A stretch of DNA of 64,000 nt, taken from positions 5,084,001-5,148,000 of the forward strand of contig NW_027331833.1 of assembly GCF_033568475.1 (NCBI RefSeq). The letters are read 5' to 3'. A program made the position numbers and the translations under genes. Numbering within the stretch: position 1 is the stretch's first letter; each line of letters starts with the position of its first letter. Below the pieces are notes generated by a model that was given only the letters and a program-made list of their open reading frames with translations, searched no databases and had not been told where the DNA came from. Below, in pieces: positions 34,504 through 44,548 of this stretch. The stretch comes from Henckelia pumila. Lineage: Eukaryota > Streptophyta > Magnoliopsida > Lamiales > Gesneriaceae.

Positions 34504-34747
34504 TGATGGAATAATATTATTTGATATATTCCCAAAAATAAATACAAGACATGTTTATATACACCTAAAAACCTAAAAATAATAAAAGAAAATACAATAT
34601 AAAAAAGATAATATAGAATATATTCCAAGATATAAAATATATTACAATATGTACATGTCTGGCACGCCCGCAACATACCTACCCGAGCCATTTTTGTGTG
34701 CATATAGGATGATATATATTGTTTAACTAGGTGGGCTTTGTGCAACA
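34504..34747 (-). repeat. Short 5' LTR of the second copia element
   Basis: In minus orientation it runs TGTTGCACAAAGCCC to TTCCATCA, about 244 bp, with a TATA-like GTATATAAACATG near 34555. The Met-tRNA-type PBS follows 9 bases after it. There is no partner LTR in the window. Part of it recurs at 13260-13320. Confidence 0.65.
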
Positions 34748-35203
34748 AACTGTTTTTTTTTTTTAATATATTACTGATCTTGGTCATTTAGATTTTGTTT
34801 GAATATATATTTATAAAACGTTTTTAGGGATAATGCATTAAATTTTTCTCTTGTTTTCGTGATTTTCTATTTATGTTCCTCGAATATTTTTGTGTCATTT
34901 ATATCCCTTCTCGAACATTTATTTCCAAAAAACGTCTCTACCGTCAAATAGTCTGTTAAGTTTAACGAGCTATGTGGACATAAATTGTGACGCCCGGGGC
35001 TGAAGAGCCAGGGAGTGATCGCCGATGCCAAGAGGTTGCACGGACAATGGGCGGCTCCTGGTAGGCTTCTAGGCGGAGGGAGACATGAATGAACCGATCC
35101 CGTGCCGGAATGAGAGGGATTCTGAGACTGTGTAGGTATGAGACTACATGGTTGAGGAGGGCTTAAAAGATTTCATATGTACTGCTCATATCAAGAAGAT
35201 GCA

Positions 35204-35296
35204 TCTTCTTTTCGGAAGCTCATCACTTAAGAACTCCAAAGTTAAGCGTGTTTGACTTGGGGCAATTATAGGATGGGTGACCCCCTGGGAAGTTTT
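35204..35296 (+). promoter_or_regulatory. 5S rRNA-like sequence in Cassandra LTR 1
   Basis: Contains AGAACTCCAAAGTTAAGCG and GGATGGGTGACCCCCTGGGA, which match the A-box/IE and C-box regions of plant 5S rRNA genes. In Cassandra this is a known internal pol III promoter, not a functional 5S gene. The left boundary is approximate. Confidence 0.9.
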
Positions 35297-35652
35297 CCAG
35301 GGTGCGTGTGAGTGAGGACATAAGTACGCTGAAAAGACCCGTCTTGATACAGTGGGTCGTTACAAATGGTATCAGAGCCGACCTTTCTTAGTACGATATG
35401 GTTCGGGGACGAACCAAGCGGAAGCTGGTGGGCATGTGACGCCCGGGGCTGAAGAGGCAGGGAGTGATCGCCGGTGCCAAGAGGTTGCACGGACAATGAG
35501 CGGCTCCTGGTAGGCTTCTAGGCGGAGGGAAACATGAATGAACCGATCCCATGCCGGAATGAGAGGGATTCTGAGACTGTGTAGGTATGAGACTACATGG
35601 TTGAGGAGGGCTTAAAAGATTTCATATGTACGGCTCATATCAAGAAGATGCA

Positions 35653-35745
35653 TATTCTTTTCGGAAGCTCATCACTTAAGAACTCCAAAGTTAAGCGTGT
35701 TTGACTTGGGGCAATTATAGGATGGGTGACCCCCTGGGAAGTTTT
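35653..35745 (+). promoter_or_regulatory. 5S rRNA-like sequence in Cassandra LTR 2
   Basis: Same 5S-derived block as in LTR 1, 449 bp downstream. The A-box/IE and C-box words are unchanged between the two LTRs. The substitution near the left edge (CATCTTCTT to CATATTCTT) lies outside them. Confidence 0.9.
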
Positions 35746-35924
35746 CCAGGGTGCGTGTGAGTGAGGACATAAGTACGCTGAAAAGATCCGTCTTGATACA
35801 GTGGGTCGTTACATAAATGACATAAAAAAGATTCTTTCTTAAAATATCCCTTCTCAAAATATATTATTTTCTACATTTAAAATTTCAAAATTTAGTTTTA
35901 GTTATATATATATATATATATATG

Positions 35925-36054
35925 AGTTTCTTTCAAGTGCCTACCTACCATGCCCACCAATGACGTGACACTATTCTATTGGATGTGATAAATTGTAGGT
36001 CCAATAGAATAATGTTACATCATTGGTGGGTATGATAGGTGGACACTTGAAAGA

Positions 36055-36058
<4 letters not shown>
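35925..36058. mobile_element. 134-bp palindromic MITE inside a TA microsatellite
   Basis: Nearly the whole element is one inverted repeat: AGTTTCTTTCAAGTG at the left, CACTTGAAAGAAACT at the right, with ATTCTATTGGA and TCCAATAGAAT closer to the centre. (TA)n runs directly abut both ends (about 35903-35922 and 36059-36106). This is the insertion style of microsatellite-targeting MITEs such as rice Micron. It is absent from the matching place in the right arm of the host element. Confidence 0.85.

Positions 36059-36106
<48 letters not shown>
36059..36106. repeat. (AT)n microsatellite
   Basis: About 23 AT units adjoining the palindromic MITE. Confidence 0.95.
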
Positions 36107-36110
<4 letters not shown>

Positions 36111-36459
36111 TGGTTTTGAACTTTGTTAAAAATAGTATTTAAACTTATTTAAATTTATTTTTTTGTTTAAATATATATATATATATAAATATAAATATAT
36201 TATATTATATTATATTTTTGATTATATATATTATTTAGATTTTAAATTCGATAAATATATATATTTTTAAAAATTTTAAAATATAACAATCAATATATTA
36301 TAAATAAACTTACAAAAAAAATTAATATATTATACTATCATTTTCAAAAATATAACGGTATTTAGTTTCGATCATTCGATTGTAATTTTTGGACCAGTCG
36401 AATCTTTTTAAAAAATTTACCAATTCGATTATCCATCTGATTATTAAAATATTGATGCA

Positions 36460-36481
36460 TATATATATATTTATATATATA

Positions 36482-36575
<94 letters not shown>
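36460..36575. repeat. Expanded (AT)n microsatellite, interrupted
   Basis: Long AT tracts with a few single-base interruptions. The right arm of the host inverted repeat has no expansion at the homologous place. The ORF translating as IYIYIY is an artefact of this tract. Confidence 0.95.
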
Positions 36576-37118
36576 ATTTTAGTTGAGTATCATAAGGGGT
36601 ACATAAGATGATTATATGCTATATTGGGAAGAAAACATTTTCAATACATTGTTAGAAGATAAATTTCTCACTGAATTACTAATGATAAAATCCTCTTATT
36701 ACCTTTCATGGTTTTTTTTCATAGTGTAGAATCACCCCGGCACCACACGATCCATACACAGACAAATTTGGATGTCAGTATTTAATTTAAGTGTGATGTA
36801 TATCAGTTCACCTTTCACAATGAATAATAATAATTTCTTGAAAATAAACTTCAGATATCTGATTTTGGAAGAAGCAAATGCTTCGTTCATTGGGCGATTT
36901 CGGGTCTTTTTTATATCTCTATGTACCCGGTATTTGAATACCATTTGAACTTTTTATTGTTTGTCTGTATTATCCAATTCCGTTGTGTATTTTTATTCGT
37001 GATCGTCCTGTTCAAATTTCAGAATGCATTTTTTTGCAATTAAAAATAAATTTATTGAATTAATAGTTTCAGTGTTTATTTGCTAAAGGGTTTTTTCTTT
37101 TGTAATGCTTCTTAGAAA

Positions 37119-38214
37119 GGGTGAATTACATTTTTGGTCCTGTGATTTTCATATTTTCTATTTTTGGTCCCGTTAAAAGTAAATTTGTATGTTTAGTCAT
37201 ATAACTTGCATTATTTTTTCATTTTTAGTCCTATTAACACTCAATTCACTTTTTTAGTCCGATAACTTGCATTCTTTTTTCATTTCAAGCCCTGCTAACA
37301 CTCAATTCACATTTTTAGTCTTGTAATCAGTGTTATTAAAACCTGATCGGATCGGTCGGTTCGACCGGGAATCGGTCGCCGGTCCGGTCCGGTTCTCTCC
37401 TAAGAACCGGAAAACCGGTCCAACCGATCAGAACCGGTCAAGAACCGGTCAAGAACCGGTTGGACCGGTCAATAACCGGAAAATCGGTTCAACCGGTTGA
37501 ACCGGTTTTTTGAATATTTTTTTATTTTTTTTGAAAATTTAAATTTTATTTTTAAAACTTTAAATTTAATTTTTTTTTATGTATATACATTATTATTTGA
37601 AATTTTTAATTCATTAAAAAAATTATTTTAATAGTTAGTTTTTTTAAAATTAAATATTTTATTATTTAAATAATTTATAACTATAATTGATATTTTGAAT
37701 ATATTTACATCTTTATTTAGCTTTCAAACTATGACAAATATATTTTTTTTGTCTATTTAAATATATTTTTGAGTTTTTAAAATTCAAAATATATTATTTA
37801 TTATATTATATTATATAAACGGTTTTCCGGTTGTACCGTCCGATTAAAACAATTCGACCAGTTGGACCATTTTTTTTAGGTAGACCGGTTCGATCACCGG
37901 TCCGATTATAAAAACACTGCTTGAAACTTGTATTCTTTTTTATTTTAAGTCCTGCTAACACTCAATTCACTTATTTTTAATATGACCAAAGTGAAAATAC
38001 ATGCAAGTTACAAGACTAAAAATGCAAATTCATCTTTAGAAGGACAAAAACTAAAAAAATCATGTAAGTTACAGGATTAAAAATGCGAATTCAATGTAAT
38101 AGGACCAAAAATAATAAAAAAATTCAAGTTACATGACTAAAAATACAAATTTACTTTTAACAAGATCAAAAATGAAAAATGTACAAGTTACATGACTAAA
38201 AATGTAATTCTCCC
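37119..38214. mobile_element. TIR element with repeated TTTTTAGTC-type units, hosting an hAT MITE
   Basis: The ends are inverted: GGGTGAATTACATTTTTGG at the left and AAAAATGTAATTCTCCC at the right. The arms consist of loosely repeated 45-60-bp units (TTTTTAGTCCTGTAACTTGCATTTTTTC-like), each seen several times. The arms are about 210 and 235 bp. The copy at 37328-37919 sits in the middle. No clear TSD and no coding. Confidence 0.7.
37328..37919. mobile_element. hAT-type MITE, ACCGGTT-rich (copy 2)
   Basis: This 592-bp element starts CAGTGTTATTAAAACC and ends TTATAAAAACACTG. The flanks CTTGTAAT and CTTGAAAC match at 6 of 8 positions, a decayed 8-bp TSD. Arrays of ACCGG/CCGGTT words lie near both ends, with an AT-rich centre. 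It is homologous to 6361-6967 in reverse orientation. The CAGTG terminus fits hAT. Confidence 0.8.
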
Positions 38215-38760
38215 TCTTTTAGTAAAGATCTTGTACACGCATGCAGTTTCGTTTCACTTCATTGCCTTTACACATGTAGTTCCGTTTGTCTGTGTATGGA
38301 TCATGCGGTGCCGGGGTGATTCTACACTATGAGAAAAACCATGAGAGGTAATAAGAGGATTTTATTAGTAATTTAGTGAGATTTATCTTATATCAATGTA
38401 TTGAAAATGTTTTTTTTTTTCAATATTGCATATAATCACCTTATGTACCCCTTAAGATACTCAACTAAAATATAAAAAAAATTAGGTGCATCAATATTTT
38501 AATAATCAGATGGATAATCGAACTGGTAAATTTTTTAAAAAAGATTCAACTCGTCCAAAAAATACAATCGGATGATCGGAACTAAAAACTGTTGTTATTG
38601 TTTAAATGATAGTTTAATATATTAATTTTTTTGTATGTTTATAATATATTAATTCATTGTTATATTTTAAATTTTAAAATTTTTAAATATATATATATAT
38701 ATATCGAATTTAAAATCTAAATAATATATATAATCAAAAAATAAAACATAATATATATAT

Positions 38761-38794
<34 letters not shown>

Positions 38795-39053
38795 AAACTA
38801 AAAGTAAATTGTGAAATTTTAAATGTAGGAAATAATATATTTTGAGAAGGAATATTTTAAGAAGGAATATTTTTTGTGTCATTTATGTCTTTCAAACGTA
38901 TGGTCTGTTAAACTTAACAGATTATTTGACGGCAGTGACGTTTTTTGGAAAGAAATGTGCGTGCGGACATGGGATATAAATGGCGCAAAAAAAATTCGAG
39001 AAACATAAATGGAAAATCACGAAAACAAGAGGGACATTTTAATACATTATCCC

Positions 39054-39503
39054 ACATTTTTATATGTGTGTTTCAAAAAAAATTTATAATGTGTTTTTAA
39101 TTTTTTTTAAAATACATATGTGTTTGGACAACTATTTTATATAAACATTTTAATATTTCAAAAGTAATGTTGTTTATCTTTGCCTTCCATAGTTCCATTC
39201 TAAAAAAACTAAAAACACCTCTCAAGTGTTCTTTTAAAATTATACTTGAAGAACATTTTTTTAAAAAATATTTTTCAAAAACATTAAAATTTATTTGGTT
39301 TTTTGACTTTTGTCTCTGAGATTCTAAAATATTCTTGTGATCCGCTTATTCGTCATCTCTTGAACTGATTCAGTTTATATATTTAATTTTTGTATAATTT
39401 AATAAATTTTTACGTTTGTTAAATTAGATCTCACTAATATGTAATATTTTTATATTTAATAAAAAAAATTATATAAAGTGGTTCCATAAAAATTAGCCTA
39501 GAC
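39054..39503. other. Intergenic, nothing recognised
   Basis: AT-rich sequence between the long-TIR element and the short-LTR copia. Confidence 0.5.
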
Positions 39504-39724
39504 TGTTATAAATATATTATTATAGATGATTATCTTATTAAAGATATGTGATCAAGATAAATATGTAAAGATAATATTTGTACAGATTTGTATCTTGTAA
39601 TCTTTTCCTATAAATAGGGGTGATTGAGTTCAATGAAAATTGCACCTGAGTATTGACTCATATGAATTCTCTCATCTCATAAATTCTCTCTACTCATATC
39701 TTTATTTTTATGATGATTTATAGA
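39504..39724 (+). repeat. 5' LTR of the short-LTR copia
   Basis: About 221 bp, with TATA at about 39610 (CCTATAAATAGGGG). Its end is frayed (TTTATAGA instead of TTTATAACA). Confidence 0.8.
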
Positions 39725-42700
39725 CGTTATCAGCACGATGCTGTAACCAATTGAGAATAAAATAATTCTCATTTGATTGATGCTATCGGAATAGCACAAC
39801 GTGTTGTTAATACTTGATTTTATGAAAGATGCAATATTTGATAATATTTATGAAGAATATTAATATAAGATCAAATATTTAGAAATATTTTCGAAGAATA
39901 TAATTTGATGCTCTTTTGGTTGTTGAAGATCTTATGAATTGAGAAATTTAGTACAATTTCTCAAAGAATATCGGCATATGATCTAAAATTGTCAATATCC
40001 ATAAGAAAAGATTATTGAAGATATATGTGAGATATATACCAAAAGATATTGACTTGATATCGATTCAAATCATATATTTGTTTTTAATGCTATAGAAGAA
40101 GCAAGATTTATTATTTGTCAATATTTTTATGAATATCGACTTGATGTTCAATGATGAACTGCATAGGTTATTGATTGACAATTACGAATGTGCGGTAATA
40201 AGATCGGAACACTATCAACCGAAAAAAATAAATAAATGTTAAACCCAATGAATTTGATCATCATCTATATTGAGCAACGATGATGATGGATTGATGGTAG
40301 CTTATGCATGATGATGTCAATGAGTTGATTTATGACTAACTTCAAGTCATTTTATTATTTATTGAACTAATTTATTTTTTGTAAATTAAGTTTTTATTTG
40401 TGTTTAAACTAAATTTTGAAAAACTCTAGCATGTGTTTTGATTCACATTATTTTGATGATATAAAATAAGATCTACAAATTTTGTAAATCTATTATATCA
40501 GTCAATATATTGCATGAGATATTGATTATGCAATTTGGTGATAAATTTTCTGATTTGAGAATTTTTATATTTTAATGATATATTGGGTTGTTAAATATTT
40601 ATTTAATAAAATAAAATTTGATTATGAATTTTAAATTCCTCAATTTTGATTGTGGATATAAATTTGAATTTTTTCAATCATTTGATTAAGCTATTACTTT
40701 TTAAATGAATAATAAAGTATTTTTATCACATGTTATTATATTACATGTAGGAACATGAATTTAATATGAAATGATATTCGTGATAGATCGAATATCACTG
40801 TTGAAGGTAAAAGATCTACTTGATGCATACATGAATTTGAAAAGGTACGTTCGATTTTTCAATTTCAATTTTTTTTATTATAATATCTTATTTATAGTAA
40901 TTTGTTCAAGAAAATACAATTATGAAAATCGTCTGATTAATGTGGTCCATTTTTTTAAGTGAATGTGATAGTGCCAATGAACACAGTTGATATAATGTAG
41001 TTTAATTCTTCAAGGAAGAATATGTCATCTCGTATAAACGTACATCGGTATCTCGTATCACTGTCGTACATGAAGTACATAAAATATTTAGTGTTATCTA
41101 TCAAGCAATATATAAAGTTTGTGGAGACTATTGATGTTTACCCAAATCATATGTTTCATCGTATGTTTATTGAATGTTTGAAAGATCTATAAGATCGCAT
41201 GATTGACGATGAAAAAAAAAATTTGATATGATGTGCTTGATATTATAAAATAGTTATATACGATATTGACGTATATAGATTTTTGAATCTAGTAGATATT
41301 GATTTGGTTTAAATAGTATGTTACAAATCAATATTTTTAGAAGAGCTAAAGAGCTCCAAAAGTATCATTGATACAAATACTTTCAGAGTTTAAAATAATG
41401 GATTGAATTGAGCATTCAAATTATATAAATAGTTGAAAAACTATTGATAGTGCACAAAGATGTTAATGAATAAGCCAAAAGTTCCTGGATCGATAAATAT
41501 GAATGTTTTTGAATCAAAGATCCAAAAGATTTTATGAATTTTTATTGGCTTATCAAATTTGATATCACCATCATAAAAGCTCAAACTGATAGAAGTTCTC
41601 ATATTGTCTGGAATGAATAAATAACGTGGGCCCATAAAGCGCAACATGATGTTTGCGAAAATACATATTGAGAAAAACTTCTAAAATATATAATCAAGAC
41701 AAGCTTGATAAAAAAAGAGGATATGCATATCAATTTTATGATTATAAATATGCTGGTTTAGTTGATTTATTTTGCCTCCAATCAACTATTAAACCATGAG
41801 AATAAATGCGTCATATTTGGGGATATCTGAAATATATTTTGTAAATATTATGCCAAATGATTATGTACTGAAAGTCAATGTTTGTGCGAGAAATGCACTA
41901 CAATAAATCTCTTGAAGGGATTGTAAATATGTTGAAAATAAATTAGATCTTATGATCAATTATTTTGAGAAATGAGATTTTATGACGCGAAATTCTCATT
42001 CGTTATTCATGTGAAACAATGTTTCCAACATTGAGGGGAAGAAAATTGAAGTTATAATAATAATTTTTGAGATCGATCCCAATGAAATATAAAGTGAACA
42101 TGACGTTCAAAGTTTAAATCTCAAAATGTATTATTTGATCTTGTGTATAAGATCGTTTAGCTTCATTTATGTTCAAGTTGAACAATTTAAATCGTCTTTA
42201 GTGACGAAAAACCCCTTTAAAAAAATGAGTGAATATCTTAATGTTAAAAGAATAATGGAGGCTGGTCGTTGCGAAAAAAAATTAATGTCTTGAAGGACCA
42301 TATCTTATATTAATTTCAAGTAAATGAAAAAAACGCTAGAAGTGTGAACGACCAATTATTTCAACGAATCCAAGTTGGATTATGTTATTCTTGAATAATA
42401 AAAAGTATATTTAAAGATGAGATTTCACAAATTATTTGGGATCGAAATGATATAATCATTTGTGTGTTTTGCTATTATACAAAATGATGATTATTTTGAA
42501 CTACAATTTGTGGATATTGTCAATAACAAATGATTGACAAGTGACATGTAGCATATGAGCAAATATTAGCAAAGTTTTTCAAAATATTTCAATTAGATTA
42601 TGAAAAAATATTTTCACTCATGATGGATGCACTGATTTGATGATGATACATATAGAATCATCCTCGAAAGGATTTGATGCTGAAAATATTGTTTTTATCA

Positions 42701-42744
42701 ACTTGAAGAAGAATAAAATATTTGGTTTTGAAGTATTATATCTT

Positions 42745-42840
42745 TGACAAAATCAGCATCTAAATAAATTTTTCGCAAATAAGTGCATAAGATTGAAATA
42801 TTAAGAGTTAAGAATTTCAAGTGATGCTTGCAAGAGGGGG
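42745..42840 (+). pseudogene. Remnant of copia RNase H C-terminus
   Basis: Across frameshifts the bases spell LTKSA, then VHKIE and LRV. These are recognisable parts of the copia C-terminal phrase LTKSLP...F..LVHKIGMRRL. A GAGGGGGAG tract follows. It marks the 3' end of pol in this dead copy. Confidence 0.5.
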
Positions 42841-42863
42841 AGCAATCAAATTTGTACTTTTTT

Positions 42864-43135
42864 TCCCTTGTCTATGATTTTTTCCACGTGTTTTTTCATA
42901 ACAAGATTTTTAATGAGTTAATTAACAAGTATCAAGAGATGTCGTACTCTTTTTTCTTCATTAGGATTTTGTCCCACTGGTTTTTTTCTGATAAGGTTTT
43001 AACGTAGCGCATCCATCATCGGGAAGATATCCAAAGAAAGTATATTTTATTATACTCTTTTTCCTTCGTTCATATTTTTCCCACGGGGTTTTACTGTAAA
43101 AGTTTTAACGAGGTAGCACTTGAGTCCCGATGAAG
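42864..43135 (+). repeat. Three degenerate ~65-100-bp repeats in the copia 3' region
   Basis: The block CTCTTTTTTC-TTCATTAGG, TTTTGTCCCACTGGTTTTTT, AAGGTTTTAACG recurs in three diverged forms starting near 42864, 42948 and 43050. Similar repeated TTTTTCCCAC-GGGTTTT blocks are a known trait of the 3' non-coding part of some plant copia elements. Confidence 0.7.
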
Positions 43136-43209
43136 TTCCCTAACATACATCTTGCCAATGGAGATTTTGAAGAATTGGTTGCTTGTGCAAATAATCATCT
43201 AAGGGAGAG

Positions 43210-43434
43210 TGTTATAAATATATTATTATTATTGATGATTATCTTATTAAGGATATGTGATCAAGATAAATATATAAAGTTAATATTTGTACATATTTGT
43301 ATCTTGTAATCTTTCCCTATAAATAGGGGTGATTGATTTCAATGAAAATTGCACATGAGTATTGACTCATATGAGTTCTCTCATCTCATAGATTCTCTCT
43401 ACTCATCTCTCTATTTCTATGATGATTTATAACA
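43210..43434 (+). repeat. 3' LTR of the short-LTR copia
   Basis: 225 bp, TGTTATAAAT to ATTTATAACA, so its termini are inverse complements. It is preceded by a purine tract. Confidence 0.85.
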
Positions 43435-43590
43435 TTCCAAGTTTTTGGAGACCTCCTTATTTCACTGAATGAACAACAAATTTTAGCAGGTTATTATATT
43501 AGTTCGAAGATTCATCCAATATGAAGCGAAAAAGAATAGTGCAGATTCCCACGTACGAGGATTTCTCACGTTAAAATAGAGATAATCTTA

Positions 43591-44244
43591 GAGTAAATTT
43601 GCTTTAAATCCCCAAATTCAATCATAATTTGCATTCAGTCCAAAATGTTTGAACTCCTTGATCCATAACAAAATATTTATGTACTCACTGGGCCCACATG
43701 CATGTTTTTTTTTGGATAAAAGTCAATACAAAACATTTAAAATACAGTAATAATACATGATATTTGAGCATAAATTATTTTAAATTCGGTACTAAACTAC
43801 TAATATATGATTTTTGAGTACTTCAATATGTATGCAAGTATTGATATTAATTTAATATGTCCTTTTGTAATTAAACGACGGTACAAAACATTGAAAATAT
43901 GATACTAATATATGATATTGGAGTATCAATTGTTTTAGATCGATACTAATATATGATTATTAAGTATCCAAACATGTGTTACAAGTGTTGATATAAATAA
44001 AGTTGCTCAAATTTTGTTCCCAAAATTTTATCGTTTTTACTAGATCTAAACCAGTTAGTACTCAAATATCATATATTAGTACCGTATTTTCAATTTTTTG
44101 TACTGGTTTTCCCTCGTAAAAAAACTTGTGGGTTCGGAAAGTGCAGAAACTTTTTTATGTGGATTAGAGAGTTCTAACATAAATTTTTTTGGAACTGAAT
44201 GCAAAAAATATGTTTGAGTTTAGAAATTTAAAGCAAACGTGCCC
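43591..44244. mobile_element. MULE-type MITE in the reticulon gene promoter region
   Basis: A perfect 9-bp TSD, ATAATCTTA (43582-43590 and 44245-44253), flanks a 654-bp element. The ends are inverted: GAGTAAATTTGCTTTAAAT at the left and ATTTAAAGCAAACGTGCCC at the right. Inner parts repeat words such as CTAATATATGAT in both orientations. A 9-bp TSD is typical of Mutator-like elements. It encodes nothing. Confidence 0.85.
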
Positions 44245-44280
44245 ATAATCTTAATCTTAAATTTTAAAAAATCTTTCCTT

Positions 44281-44287
44281 TATAAAA
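44281..44287 (+). promoter_or_regulatory. TATA box candidate of the reticulon gene
   Basis: TATAAAA lies 268 bp before the chosen ATG and only ~28 bp after the TSD of the neighbouring MITE. A start of transcription near 44310 would give a ~240-bp 5' UTR. No transcript evidence. Confidence 0.4.
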
Positions 44288-44548
44288 TTTGTATGCAATA
44301 TCGATATCCGAGCCTATGAAACAACAAACCCTAAAAAGCCAATTTGGAATCCGCTCTTTTCCCATTTCGTTACGCCGAACCACTCGGCTAGGATTTGTCG
44401 AACCTAAGGTTTTGGCCCAAATCCGAGCCTCCTTCACCTTTTAAAACTGCCTCCCCTCAGTTCACTTTCATATATTCATTCAAGCGAAAAGCGCCGAAGA
44501 AGAAGAATTCAAAACAGTTCGGCGGCCAGAGATCGGAGATTGAAATCA

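Larger units (their letters stand above)
34986..35813 (+). mobile_element. Cassandra retrotransposon (TRIM with 5S rRNA-like LTRs), complete
   Basis: Two 379-bp LTRs (34986-35364 and 35435-35813) differ at 8 positions (about 2.1%). They flank a 70-bp centre holding a perfect TGGTATCAGAGC PBS (35367-35378) and a purine-rich tract before the second LTR. A perfect 5-bp TSD, TAAAT, borders it (34981-34985 and 35814-35818). Cassandra elements encode no protein, carry a 5S rRNA-derived pol III promoter in the LTR and depend on other elements' proteins. Small minus ORFs here are not genes. Confidence 0.95.
34827..39053. mobile_element. Long-TIR DNA element (MULE/foldback-like), 4.2 kb with guests
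   Basis: The ends are inverse complements: GGGATAATGCATTAAA at the left and TTTAATACATTATCCC at the right. They are flanked by ACGTTTTTA (34818-34826) and ACATTTTTA (39054-39062), an 8-of-9 match to a 9-bp TSD as in Mutator-like elements. The right arm is 38285-39053 (769 bp). The left arm is 34827-36766 and longer because it holds a Cassandra element, a MITE and expanded TA repeats. No transposase was recognised. The 1.5-kb centre (36767-38284) holds another TIR element plus ~400 bp of unassigned sequence. Confidence 0.82.
39504..43434 (+). mobile_element. Short-LTR copia-like retrotransposon, heavily decayed
   Basis: LTRs at 39504-39724 and 43210-43434 both start TGTTATAAATATATTATTAT and share CCTATAAATAGGGGTGATTGA, a TATA/R-region phrase. 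AAGGGAGAG before the right LTR is the PPT. CGTTATCAGCACGATGC after the left LTR is a PBS-like phrase. The interior is AT-shifted and full of stops; only scattered pieces of copia coding can be read. No matching TSD was found (TAGAC versus TTCCA), so one end may be rearranged. Confidence 0.8.

Noticed and set aside
35204-35296. A 5S rRNA gene on the plus strand, with a second copy at 35653
   Set aside because: The 5S similarity lies within two identical 379-bp LTRs with PBS, PPT and TSD, which is the structure of Cassandra. It is not a tandem 5S unit.
36389-36586. ORF coding for a protein rich in Ile-Tyr repeats
   Set aside because: Pure translation of an (AT)n microsatellite.
44540-44548. 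An earlier in-frame start (TTG, 9 bases upstream) for the reticulon protein
   Set aside because: It is not ATG. The ATG at 44549 has good context and gives the normal family N-terminus.
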